From: Candidatus Poribacteria bacterium
GTDB taxonomy: Bacteria; Poribacteria; WGA-4E; WGA-3G
Assembly (NCBI GenBank): GCA_022394755.1
Contig: JAGFCA010000075.1
Location: 30,499 to 94,498 of the forward strand
Direction of reading: 5' to 3'
Length of the DNA: 64,000 nucleotides
The notes beneath the pieces are model-generated. The model was not told where the DNA came from, made no database searches, and worked only from the letters and a program-made list of their open reading frames with translations. This document shows positions 37,354 to 46,299 of the stretch, one piece after another. The position numbers were made by a program, and so were the translations under genes. Position 1 is the stretch's first letter. The number at the start of each line of letters is the position of its first letter.

Positions 37354-37666
37354 ATATTACTTGGAAAAATTAATATTGTGATACGGATGTATAATAATGG
37401 AGTAAGTTTTATAAAACTCAATTTGTTCTATGCTTCAAAAATGAAGGTTGTGAAGACATAGAGTAACGTAAATCTAACAAATTCTGCCTGATGAATAACG
37501 GTTTTGTGATCGTATCTATTAGTCATTGATGTATCACAGGAATATTACTGTTATACGGAATCTTATTTTTTGATCAGGCCCAAAATATAAGAGGTATTTT
37601 TAACGACAATCAAAGTGTTAAATACAAGTGTTCAAATAATTTGTAAATTTGCCAGATGTTGTTTTC
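37354..37666. other. gene-free stretch in the nuo locus
   Basis: About 310 AT-rich bases between a lipoprotein gene and a small doubtful ORF. An imperfect inverted pair GTGATCGTATC (from 37506) and GATGTATCAC (to 37539) is visible. No gene or clear terminator is seen. Confidence 0.4.
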
Positions 37667-37861
37667 ATGAAAATTATTAAACGTTTAGACAAAATAATAC
37701 TAATTTTATTAGGTGTAGTTTGCTTCGGTTTTTCTTTTAGTGGTTGTCTTGGAACTGACACTCTACTGTTCTCGATTATTTTACAATTTCTGATCCTAAA
37801 CACTATACTACTGATAGCCATTATTGGCTATTTAATCTGGCGATTTGGATTCAAAAAATAG
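37667..37861 (+). CDS. possible small two-helix membrane protein
   Basis: A 64-residue frame from ATG 37667 encodes a basic N-terminus, a hydrophobic stretch ending in FSGC and a second hydrophobic helix before RFGFKK. It reads like a genuine small membrane protein or lipoprotein, but no ribosome-binding site stands before the ATG and the region is AT-rich, which can mimic hydrophobic peptides. Low confidence. Confidence 0.35.
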   Translation: MKIIKRLDKIILILLGVVCFGFSFSGCLGTDTLLFSIILQFLILNTILLIAIIGYLIWRFGFKK

Positions 37862-37927
37862 TACTTACACAATAGATTAAAATCTCTTAAGACTGCTGAC
37901 TACTGATAGCCAAAAAAGGAAGAATAG

Positions 37928-38446
37928 ATGTCAGATGAAATAATCCAATTAGAAACACCATTTCAGTTTAACGAAGAAAATATGAAAAAAGTAGATGAAC
38001 TGATTGGTCGATATCCAATAAAAGAAGCAGCCATGCTTCCAACATTACATCTTGCTCAGAAACAAGCAGGCTATATCAGTCCTGCTGTGATGAAACATGT
38101 AGCTGATCTGTTGGAAGTTACGGTGATGAAGGTTAAAGATGTCGTTACCTTCTATCCAATGTTTTTTGAGGAACCGGTAGGTGAATATGTCATCCGCGTC
38201 TGCCAAACCCTTCCTTGTGCTTTACGTGACTGTAAAGTAGTATTAGATCATCTCAAAGAGAAATTAGGTATTGATGTGGCATCCGAAACAAATCTCGCTA
38301 AAGGCACAACAGAGGATGGGAAATACACTCTCATGAAAGTTGAATGTCTCGCATCTTGTGATGTTGCACCTGTAATAATGATTAACGACGATTTACATAA
38401 GAATCTAACACCAGAAAAGGTTGATGAGATTTTAAACAATTTGTAG
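37928..38446 (+). CDS. nuoE: NADH-quinone oxidoreductase subunit E
   Basis: A 172-residue thioredoxin-like [2Fe-2S] subunit of the NADH-oxidising module. The four cluster cysteines are visible: CQTLPC in the first pair and CLASCD in the second, with LYPAxLxxAQ-like LPTLHLAQKQAGYIS near residue 40 and VVTFYPMFFEEPVGEY. The start is ATG 37928 with AAAGGAAG upstream. It is spaced 9 bases from nuoF. Confidence 0.96.
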   Translation: MSDEIIQLETPFQFNEENMKKVDELIGRYPIKEAAMLPTLHLAQKQAGYISPAVMKHVADLLEVTVMKVKDVVTFYPMFFEEPVGEYVIRVCQTLPCALRDCKVVLDHLKEKLGIDVASETNLAKGTTEDGKYTLMKVECLASCDVAPVIMINDDLHKNLTPEKVDEILNNL

Positions 38447-38455
38447 AGGAAAAAT

Positions 38456-39934
38456 ATGGTTCAACAAAAGCGGATTCTCTACGAGCATCTGGACGTACCA
38501 AACATAAATACTTTTGATGTCTATCGACAACACGATGGATACAAACGATTTGAAAAGGCTATTGCAGAATATCAACCTGATGATGTTTCGAAAATGGTTA
38601 TGGATTCCGGTTTGAAAGGTAGAGGTGGTGCTGGTTTTTCTACTGGTTTAAAATGGAGTTTTGTCCCTAAAGATATTGAACCCCGATACCTCTGTTGTAA
38701 TGCTGACGAAAGTGAACCCGGTACATTCAGTAACCGCTATGTCCTTGAAAAAAACCCACATCTCTTGATTGAAGGCATACTTATCTGTTGCTATGCAATG
38801 GGGATTGAGACAACTTATGTATATATCCGTGGGGAATTCACTCTTGGTAAAAAGATGTTGGATGCAGCCCTCGAAGAAGCTTATGAACAGGGTTACCTCG
38901 GTGAAAATATAAAAGATTCAGGAATCAATGTAAATATATACTCTCATCCAGGTGCAGGTGCGTATATCTGTGGAGAAGAAACAGGGTTAATTGAATCCCT
39001 CGAAGGAAAACGTGGACAACCCAGGAATAAACCTCCTTTCCCAGCAGTTGAAGGTGTGTTTATGAAACCTACTGTAGTTCAAAATGTTGAAACATTATGT
39101 AACCTTCCCTTCATTGTTGATAAAGGCGTGGAATGGTATACAGAAATGGGACCGATCTATGGTGACGCAAGATTCGACCCACCTAAACCAGACCCAAATA
39201 CAGGTACAAAACTATACTGCATTAGTGGTGATGTTAACGAACCTGGGGTTTATGAATTAGAACTTGGTTTAACATGCTCAGAACTCATTGAAGTTGCTGG
39301 CGGATTACGTGGTGAAGAGGTTAAAGCTGTTATACCAGGGGGCAGTTCAGCACCCATTCTGACACATTACGAATTAGATACACGTCTTGATTTTACATCT
39401 CTTACACTCGCCAAATCAATGTTAGGTTCGGGTGGAATCATTGTCATGAATGAAACTCGTAATATCGTTGATTGTCTTCTTAATATAATGAAGTTCTACG
39501 CACATGAATCTTGTGGACAATGTACTCCTTGCCGATGGGGGACCCCATGGGTGCGAGATATTGTTCAGAGGATTGCTGATGGTGAAGGTAGACAAGAGAA
39601 AATTACAAGACCAAAGTTTGGTATAGCTGAAGGTGGAAGATGGGGAGACACAGGTGAAACAGAGGAAATATACGAAGACTTAGATCTTTTGGAAAGTGTT
39701 GCTAACAACATAGCAAATGTTGATACAATGACATGGAACACTATCTGTGTTTTTGGTATTGCTGTTTCATGGCCAGCAGTCAGTTATATGCGAAAGTTTA
39801 GACCTGAATTTGAAGCTACTATCCGAGAAGGTAAATTGACAACTTTATCTGTTGAAGAAGCGACTGTACCACCAGAAGAAAATTACGCATTTCAACAACG
39901 GATTATACCGAAAGAAATGTCTGAACTGGGATAG
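38456..39934 (+). CDS. nuoF: NADH-quinone oxidoreductase subunit F
   Basis: A 492-residue subunit that binds NADH, FMN and cluster N3. Landmarks are GLKGRGGAGFSTGLKWSF (NADH/FMN loop), CNADESEPGTFSNRY, HPGAGAYICGEETGLIESLEGKRGQPR and the 4Fe-4S motif ESCGQCTPCRWG with the distant Cys in WNTICVFG. A longer than usual C-terminus (about 40 residues after the iron-sulphur part) is present, as is a short insertion around EGRQEKITRPKFGIAEGG. Confidence 0.97.
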   Translation: MVQQKRILYEHLDVPNINTFDVYRQHDGYKRFEKAIAEYQPDDVSKMVMDSGLKGRGGAGFSTGLKWSFVPKDIEPRYLCCNADESEPGTFSNRYVLEKNPHLLIEGILICCYAMGIETTYVYIRGEFTLGKKMLDAALEEAYEQGYLGENIKDSGINVNIYSHPGAGAYICGEETGLIESLEGKRGQPRNKPPFPAVEGVFMKPTVVQNVETLCNLPFIVDKGVEWYTEMGPIYGDARFDPPKPDPNTGTKLYCISGDVNEPGVYELELGLTCSELIEVAGGLRGEEVKAVIPGGSSAPILTHYELDTRLDFTSLTLAKSMLGSGGIIVMNETRNIVDCLLNIMKFYAHESCGQCTPCRWGTPWVRDIVQRIADGEGRQEKITRPKFGIAEGGRWGDTGETEEIYEDLDLLESVANNIANVDTMTWNTICVFGIAVSWPAVSYMRKFRPEFEATIREGKLTTLSVEEATVPPEENYAFQQRIIPKEMSELG

Positions 39935-39969
39935 AGACACTACGGAATTCTGAATATTGGAGTAAAAAT

Positions 39970-41625
39970 ATGGCGTTTATAAAATTAAATGACCTTGAAA
40001 TAGAGGTAGAAGATGGAACGAATATTGTTGAGGCTGCAAGACAAAATGGTATTGAAGTTCCTCACTATTGTTATCATCCAGGATTAACACGTCCAGCCAA
40101 CTGCAGAATGTGTCTCATTGAGACCTACGGTACACCTCCTGGTGCACCTCCAGGGACAATCGCACCCGATAGACAATTAGCGACAGGATGTACCACAACT
40201 GTCCGTACCGCACCTCCTGAGAGAAAGTATGAAGAAAAATTCGATGCCATCATCAGGACTGATAGTCCTCGGGTGGTCAAGGCACGTGAAGATATTCTCG
40301 AATTCCTTTTAGTACACCATCCACTTGATTGTCCTGTCTGCGACCAAGCAGGAGAATGTGATTTACAAGATTTTAGCCACAGACACGGAAGAGATAAAAG
40401 CCGATATGTAGAAGTCAAGAATGTTCCGCCAAAGAAAGATTTAGGTCCAGATGTTTTACTCTACTCCACTCGATGTATTGTCTGCACACGTTGTGTACGC
40501 TTCTGCCAAGAAGTTTCAGGTACAGGCGAACTCGGTTTAATAAACCGGGGTTCACATGATGAGATTGATATTCCAAGAAGCCACGAAGGTAATCCTATTC
40601 AAGTTCTTGACAATAAACTCGCAGGAAATGTTGTTGATATCTGTCCGGTTGGTGCATTGATTAGTAAAGATTTCCTATTCAAGTCCCGCCCATGGTTCAT
40701 GGATAAAGAAGACAGCATTTGTACAGGATGTAGCGTTGGTTGCAATATTACTGTTGAATATAAGGAAGATGGTGTTTATAGAGTTAAACCACGATTCCAT
40801 GAAGATATTAACCAACATTGGATGTGTGATGATGGACGTCTTGGATACCATTATGTAAACAGAGATGACCGCCTGCAACTACCCTTGAAAAAAGTTGATG
40901 ATGAACAAACGACAACACAATGGGCAGATGCAATAAACACTATAAAAGAAAAACTCGGTGAAGTGGAAGCAGAAGATATCGTTGTTATTGGATCCGCACA
41001 AGGAACAAATGAAGATAACTATGTATTACAACAATTCGCACATGATGTTCTAAACACAACACAATTGGGACTCTTTGGTCAATTACCAGGTGAAGAACAT
41101 AAGTATCCACAATTTACAATTGAATCTGACAAAAACCCTAACACTGCAGGTGCAAGAACAATTCTCGGTTCTGCTAACGGAAATGTTGTTTTAGAGGGTG
41201 AAGATCTTTGGCAAAAAGTCGCAAGTGCTAAAGTCGTGTATCTTGTCAGTGGTGTTCCCGATAGAAAACTTCAAGATGAAGAAAAAGCAGCATTAGAAAA
41301 TGTTGAATTCCTCATTGTTCAAGATGTTTTGCCTTCAGAAATTACCGAATTAGCTGATGTTGTCCTACCCGGTACTACTTTCGCTGAAAAAGATGGTACA
41401 TTCACTAATTCTACTGGATGGGTACAACGAATTCGTAAGACTGTTGATCCACCAGGTGAAGCTCAAGTGGATTGGCAGATTACACAGCAACTTGCTAAAC
41501 AACTCGGTAGTGAAATTAATTATAGTTTTGCAGGCGAGATTTCAATTGCTATTTCTGAAAATGTACAAGGATACGAAGAAGCAACACATCAAAATATAGG
41601 TGACGCTGGCGTAAAATTAGCGTAG
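39970..41625 (+). CDS. nuoG: NADH-quinone oxidoreductase subunit G (short form)
   Basis: A 551-residue Fe-S subunit. In order: a [2Fe-2S] ferredoxin domain (VPHYCYHPGLTRPANCRMC), the His-coordinated 4Fe-4S motif (HHPLDCPVCDQAGECDLQD), a further 4Fe-4S site (CIVCTRCVRFC with DICPVGAL), then a molybdopterin-oxidoreductase-like domain (CTGCSVGCNITVEYK) that ends early. E. coli NuoG has about 900 residues; the shortened C-terminal domain resembles the compact forms of other lineages. It starts ATG 39970 after TTGGAGTA. Confidence 0.95.
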   Translation: MAFIKLNDLEIEVEDGTNIVEAARQNGIEVPHYCYHPGLTRPANCRMCLIETYGTPPGAPPGTIAPDRQLATGCTTTVRTAPPERKYEEKFDAIIRTDSPRVVKAREDILEFLLVHHPLDCPVCDQAGECDLQDFSHRHGRDKSRYVEVKNVPPKKDLGPDVLLYSTRCIVCTRCVRFCQEVSGTGELGLINRGSHDEIDIPRSHEGNPIQVLDNKLAGNVVDICPVGALISKDFLFKSRPWFMDKEDSICTGCSVGCNITVEYKEDGVYRVKPRFHEDINQHWMCDDGRLGYHYVNRDDRLQLPLKKVDDEQTTTQWADAINTIKEKLGEVEAEDIVVIGSAQGTNEDNYVLQQFAHDVLNTTQLGLFGQLPGEEHKYPQFTIESDKNPNTAGARTILGSANGNVVLEGEDLWQKVASAKVVYLVSGVPDRKLQDEEKAALENVEFLIVQDVLPSEITELADVVLPGTTFAEKDGTFTNSTGWVQRIRKTVDPPGEAQVDWQITQQLAKQLGSEINYSFAGEISIAISENVQGYEEATHQNIGDAGVKLA

Positions 41626-41661
41626 ACATAGACATTAGTATTGGTTGAATAAGGAGATTAA

Positions 41662-42843
41662 ATGAATCTATTGATTGATATTGTAATACCAATCGTAAAG
41701 ATACTTATCATTGCACATATGCTCATTATTGGTGTAATGGCAATGATATGGTCAGAACGACGGGTCAGCGGATGGATACAAGACCGAATAGGACCAAATC
41801 GTGTCGGTCCTCAAGGTTTACTCCAACCTATTGCAGACGGTATTAAGTTCCTATTTAAAGAGGACCTTATACCAAATCATGTCGATAAACCCCTCTATGT
41901 ACTCGCTCCCGCGATGCTATTAGTCCCTGCTATGATTACTGTCGCAGTTGTGCCTTTTGGTAGTTCTATAGAACTATTTGGAGAAACTATCAATCTTCAA
42001 ATCGCCGACATTAATATAGGTGTTCTTTACATTTTAGCTATAACATCACTTGGTGTTTATGGTGTTGTTATAGGTGCATGGGCATCAAATAATAAATACT
42101 CTCTCTTGGGTGGATTACGATCATCCGCTCAGATGATCAGTTATGAATTAACTCTTGGTCTGTCAATTATCGGTGTGTTGATGTTATCAGAATCATTGAG
42201 TTTACGAGATATCGCAATAGCACAAGGGGAAGGTGTTTGGAATTGTTTTATACATCTACCAGCATTTCTTGCGTTTACAACCGCCATGTATGCTGAAACG
42301 AATAGACTTCCATTCGATCTTGCAGAAGCTGAACAAGAACTTGTAGCAGGATATCACACAGAATATAGCAGTATGAAATTTGCAATGTTCTTCATGGCAG
42401 AATATATGAATATGATCGTTGGTTCTGCTGTAACTGTAACACTATTCTTAGGTGGTTGGCATTTCTTCGGTTTGGAAAATATTGGTGGAGAAGGATCTTT
42501 ACTGGCTGGACTTATGTCGTTTGCAATCTTCTTTGTCAAAACAGGTATTTTCTTGTTTGTGTTTATATGGGTAAGATGGACACTTCCAAGATTCCGTTAT
42601 GATCAACTCATGAATTTTGGGTGGAAGTTCCTACTACCAGTTGCTCTCACCTCAATAGTTGTTACTGGTACATTATGGATAGTAACAAATCAAAGTCTAC
42701 TCTGGATTGCAATAGGCAACGTTGTTGCAGCATTTATAGTTATTTCAATCGTTGCAGGTATATTTATGGTGGATAATAATAAGAAAGTTACTGTTGATAA
42801 TTCAGTTGGAACACCACTGTCCGGTTTGGATGCAATAGAATAG
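41662..42843 (+). CDS. nuoH: NADH-quinone oxidoreductase subunit H
   Basis: A 393-residue membrane subunit linking quinone chemistry to the proton pumps. Conserved segments are ERRVSGWIQDRIGPNRVGPQGLLQPIADGIKFLFKED, LGGLRSSAQMISYELTLGLS, ETNRLPFDLAEAEQELVAGYHTEYSSMKFAMFF and WVRWTLPRFRYDQLMNFGWKFLLP. The start is ATG 41662 after AAGGAGA. The next gene is nuoJ after a 10-base gap: the nuoI gene normally found here is absent. Confidence 0.97.
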   Translation: MNLLIDIVIPIVKILIIAHMLIIGVMAMIWSERRVSGWIQDRIGPNRVGPQGLLQPIADGIKFLFKEDLIPNHVDKPLYVLAPAMLLVPAMITVAVVPFGSSIELFGETINLQIADINIGVLYILAITSLGVYGVVIGAWASNNKYSLLGGLRSSAQMISYELTLGLSIIGVLMLSESLSLRDIAIAQGEGVWNCFIHLPAFLAFTTAMYAETNRLPFDLAEAEQELVAGYHTEYSSMKFAMFFMAEYMNMIVGSAVTVTLFLGGWHFFGLENIGGEGSLLAGLMSFAIFFVKTGIFLFVFIWVRWTLPRFRYDQLMNFGWKFLLPVALTSIVVTGTLWIVTNQSLLWIAIGNVVAAFIVISIVAGIFMVDNNKKVTVDNSVGTPLSGLDAIE

Positions 42844-42853
42844 GAGATTGTTG

Positions 42854-43384
42854 ATGAGTGTAGAACATATACTTTTTTTCATTTTTGGTGGAGTGTCTCT
42901 AATAGGGGCAGTTTCTGTCATAACATTTCGACATCCTATCTATAGTGCCCTTGCTCTGATAGTTACTTTTTTCTCACAAGCTGGTCTTTTTGTGTTATTA
43001 GGGGCACACTTTGTTGCCGCTGTCCAAGTCATTGTTTATGCAGGGGCAATCATGGTTTTGTTCCTATTTGTCATAATGTTGTTGAACCTTGGTACACTCT
43101 CTTTGAAGGGTGCATTATCCGGAAAACTAAAGGGTTTTGCTATTATCTTAGGAATCCTTTTGGCAATAGAAGGTGTATATATTGCAGTTACAACCCTTGA
43201 CAACACAGACACGGCATTAGCTTCGAGTCAAGTTGCAGCAGACACCACTTACTCAATTAGCGAATTAGGAGAGTTGCTTTTTACGGATTATCTACTCCCT
43301 TTTGAAGTTACATCAATTATCTTGTTAGCAGCCCTAATCGGTGTGATAGTCTTGGTGAAACGTGGAAACCAAACCGAAAATTAA
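42854..43384 (+). CDS. nuoJ: NADH-quinone oxidoreductase subunit J
   Basis: A 176-residue membrane subunit with five helices. Conserved features are FRHPIYSALALIVTFFSQAGLFVLLGAHFVAAVQVIVYAGAIMVLFLFVIMLLN. ATG 42854 is used, 6 bases after AGGAGA; an upstream in-frame TTG is less plausible. It directly follows nuoH, where nuoI is expected in most bacteria. Confidence 0.96.
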   Translation: MSVEHILFFIFGGVSLIGAVSVITFRHPIYSALALIVTFFSQAGLFVLLGAHFVAAVQVIVYAGAIMVLFLFVIMLLNLGTLSLKGALSGKLKGFAIILGILLAIEGVYIAVTTLDNTDTALASSQVAADTTYSISELGELLFTDYLLPFEVTSIILLAALIGVIVLVKRGNQTEN

Positions 43385-43429
43385 TATACATCTTGTGTTC
43401 CATCTACAATATAGGTAAAGTAAAAGTTT

Positions 43430-43732
43430 ATGCTGTCAATTGAATATTATCTCATTTTAAGTGCTCTTCTTTTTACAATAGGTGTTATTGGTGTCTTAAT
43501 ACGTAGAAACGCTATTATCATCTTTATGTGTATAGAGCTTATGTTGAATGCTGCGAATCTTGCTTTTGTTGCAATTAGTAAAAATCTTGGGCAAGCCGAG
43601 GGACAATTATTTGTGTTTTTTGTTATGGCTGTTGCTGCCGCTGAAGTCGCAATTGGGTTAGCAATAATTGTAAGTGTCTTTAAACATCGTGAAACGATTA
43701 ATGTGGATGAAATTAATTCGCTGAAAGGATAG
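43430..43732 (+). CDS. nuoK: NADH-quinone oxidoreductase subunit K
   Basis: A 100-residue, three-helix membrane subunit (MrpC-like). Conserved segments are [35 protein letters not shown], carrying the proton-path glutamates, and [26 protein letters not shown] 43430. It belongs to the membrane arm and sits between nuoJ and nuoL in the usual order. Confidence 0.96.
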   Translation: MLSIEYYLILSALLFTIGVIGVLIRRNAIIIFMCIELMLNAANLAFVAISKNLGQAEGQLFVFFVMAVAAAEVAIGLAIIVSVFKHRETINVDEINSLKG

Positions 43733-43815
43733 GTAAATTGATTTCAGTAATCGGTACATAATGAAAATAATTAACTACCAGATTACTGAATATCAGACCA
43801 ACTGAAGGATATAAA

Positions 43816-45720
43816 ATGGCTTTGAATCTAATTGTAATTCTGTTAATTTCTCCTTTTGTAGGATTTCTCATAAACGGACTATTCGGCAAATGGTTAAAGG
43901 GAAATGAAAAACTCAGCGGATCAATCGGTGCACTCGCAGTTCTCGTATCCTTAATCTGTTCTATTATTGCATTCGGTAGCATTAATAGTAACCCTGATAA
44001 TACTTTGGAAGGCGATGCAGGTGTTCTCTATACTTGGATTTCTGGTGAATCGTTCACTTTCAATATAGGTTTTCATGTTGATGCATTAACATCAATCATG
44101 TTGTTAGTCATCACAGGTGTTGGATTCCTTATTCATGTATATTCCATCGGGTATATGCACGGAGATGAAGGATACACACGTTATTTTGCCTATCTAAATC
44201 TGTTTGTGTTTGCAATGTTAATCCTTGTCCTTGGCAATAACTATCTCTTGATGTTTGTCGGATGGGAAGGGGTTGGACTTTGCTCATATTTGCTTATAGG
44301 TTTTTGGTATGAGAAAAAGACTGCTACAGATGCAGGTAAGAAAGCATTTATTGTAAATAGAATCGGTGATTTCGGTTTCCTTCTCGGTATGTTCACACTA
44401 TTTGCAGCCTTTGGAACCCTTGACTTTGGGAGTATTTTTACTGAAGCAGAAGCAGGAAATTACCAGCAAGTATTCGGTGTCAGCACACTCGTAGTTGCAA
44501 CTTTACTCCTTTTTGTCGGTGCAATTGGAAAATCTGCACAAATTCCTTTATATGTTTGGCTTCCAGATGCTATGGAAGGTCCTACCCCTGTCAGTGCATT
44601 AATACACGCTGCAACAATGGTTACTGCTGGTGTATATATGATAGCACGTTCAGCAGTACTATATGAGTTAGCACATACTGGAATGGTTGTCGCATGGATC
44701 GGGGTCTTAACAGCATTCTTCGCAGCTACAATTGCCCTAAAGCAGAACGATATTAAACGGATTCTTGCATATTCCACTGTCAGTCAACTCGGTTATATGT
44801 TTGTTGGGGTTGGGGTTGGGGCGTATGCTTCAGGTGTTTTCCATCTTGTAACGCATGCATTCTTTAAGGGACTAATGTTCCTAACCGCTGGTAGCGTTAT
44901 GCACGCAATGTCAAACGAATTAGACATGCGAAAGATGGGTGGACTTAAGAGTAAAATGCCTATTACACATGCAACTTTCTTGGTCGGTGCATTAGCTATA
45001 GCTGGGTTCCCATTCTTGAGTGGGTTTTGGAGTAAGGATGAGATATTACACAGTGCTTGGGGAAGTTCACCATTTATTTATATCATCGGTCTAATCACAG
45101 CATTCCTTACAGCATTTTATATGTTCCGTCTGATATTTGTTACCTTCTATGGCAATTCACGGGTTGAATCAGAAACCGCTTCACATTTACATGAATCACC
45201 TTCTGTAATGTGGTTACCATTAGTTATTCTTGCCGTACCATCCGCATTTATCGGATTACTGTTAGGTATTGGTGGACATCACAGTTGGTTCCACGAATTC
45301 ACTAAGAAAGTTTTCCCTGAAGCACACGGAGAGGTAGCAGGAAATGTCGTACTGTTTATGGTAATTTCATCTATAGTAGGTTTAGCTGGTATAGCATTTG
45401 CATGGATACGGTATAAGAATCGTGTACCCGCAGAAGAATCTTCTAATTCTGTAGAAAGACTTGTAGAAAATAAATACTATATTGATGAGATATATAATAC
45501 ATTCATCGTACAACCAATTAAGAGTGGATCTCATTTCTTATTATGGAAACTGTTTGATACAGGAATTATTGATGGAATCGTCAATGCTGTAGCCGCTATT
45601 GTCAGATGGCTTGGGGGAACATTAAGACGACTTCAAACTGGTGTCGTGCAAGCTTATATTGTTTCGATGGTAATTGGCATAGTCATTTTCTTAGCATTTT
45701 ACCTTTTTGTTGTTGGTTGA
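43816..45720 (+). CDS. nuoL: NADH-quinone oxidoreductase subunit L
   Basis: A 634-residue antiporter-like proton pump with the long lateral helix of complex I. Landmarks are SIMLLVITGVGFLIHVYSIGYM, LLMFVGWEGVGLCSYLLIGFWYE, KSAQIPLYVWLPDAMEGPTPVSALIHAATMVTAG and IKRILAYSTVSQLGYMFVGVG. The C-terminal amphipathic region (NKYYIDEIYNTFIVQPIKSGS) is present. The start is ATG 43816 after GAAGGA. It is followed by a DUF5069 gene instead of directly by nuoM. Confidence 0.97.
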   Translation: MALNLIVILLISPFVGFLINGLFGKWLKGNEKLSGSIGALAVLVSLICSIIAFGSINSNPDNTLEGDAGVLYTWISGESFTFNIGFHVDALTSIMLLVITGVGFLIHVYSIGYMHGDEGYTRYFAYLNLFVFAMLILVLGNNYLLMFVGWEGVGLCSYLLIGFWYEKKTATDAGKKAFIVNRIGDFGFLLGMFTLFAAFGTLDFGSIFTEAEAGNYQQVFGVSTLVVATLLLFVGAIGKSAQIPLYVWLPDAMEGPTPVSALIHAATMVTAGVYMIARSAVLYELAHTGMVVAWIGVLTAFFAATIALKQNDIKRILAYSTVSQLGYMFVGVGVGAYASGVFHLVTHAFFKGLMFLTAGSVMHAMSNELDMRKMGGLKSKMPITHATFLVGALAIAGFPFLSGFWSKDEILHSAWGSSPFIYIIGLITAFLTAFYMFRLIFVTFYGNSRVESETASHLHESPSVMWLPLVILAVPSAFIGLLLGIGGHHSWFHEFTKKVFPEAHGEVAGNVVLFMVISSIVGLAGIAFAWIRYKNRVPAEESSNSVERLVENKYYIDEIYNTFIVQPIKSGSHFLLWKLFDTGIIDGIVNAVAAIVRWLGGTLRRLQTGVVQAYIVSMVIGIVIFLAFYLFVVG

Positions 45721-45771
45721 GGTCATAGATAATATTTGAAACTTTAGTTGAAATGCTGTGAGAATAATAGA

Positions 45772-46194
45772 ATGAAGAAAAACACATTTCGACCAAGAAG
45801 CATTGTTGACAAAGAAGTAGCTGGGATACGTGGTGTTGCAAGGATGGCTGATAAAGCACGAGCAACACACCAAGATTGTATAGGTAAATATAAGTATGGT
45901 GTTGATTCTCAGCAGGATACACGAATTCTATCATTCTTAGGTATCACACCAGATACATTTAAAGAAGCAGCTGTTAGGTTAAATAATGATGTTAGACTGG
46001 GAGCATGGGTACTAGACAATTGCAATAAAACAGATAAACAAATAGCCACATTTAATCAACAGTTGATTGAATGGTGGAGAAGTAAGTCATCTCGAAATTA
46101 TTTTTCTAAACGAAGACGTGAAATAGCAAGAGAAGATTCAGATCATTCTTTCTGGGATTGGTTCTGGCTTTGGTGGTTGATATTTTTTGATTGA
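45772..46194 (+). CDS. DUF5069 domain protein with Trp-rich tail
   Basis: A 140-residue protein. FRPRSIVDKEVAGIRGVARMADKARATHQDCIGKY, GVDSQQDTRILSFLGITPDTF and GAWVLDN match the DUF5069 family, small proteins of unknown function. ATG 45772 (MKKNTFRPRS) gives the family N-terminus. The last 17 residues (DHSFWDWFWLWWLIFFD) are strikingly aromatic and could insert into or sit on the membrane. It lies between nuoL and nuoM, on the same strand. Confidence 0.75.
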   Translation: MKKNTFRPRSIVDKEVAGIRGVARMADKARATHQDCIGKYKYGVDSQQDTRILSFLGITPDTFKEAAVRLNNDVRLGAWVLDNCNKTDKQIATFNQQLIEWWRSKSSRNYFSKRRREIAREDSDHSFWDWFWLWWLIFFD

Positions 46195-46299
46195 TATTAG
46201 ATGTATGATGTTGTGGAAAATAGAGTCCACATTCTGTTTGTTTCTATAGGTATTTGTTCTTGGGTGTAGAGGTTACCCACACATTAAAGGAGTTTGTTT

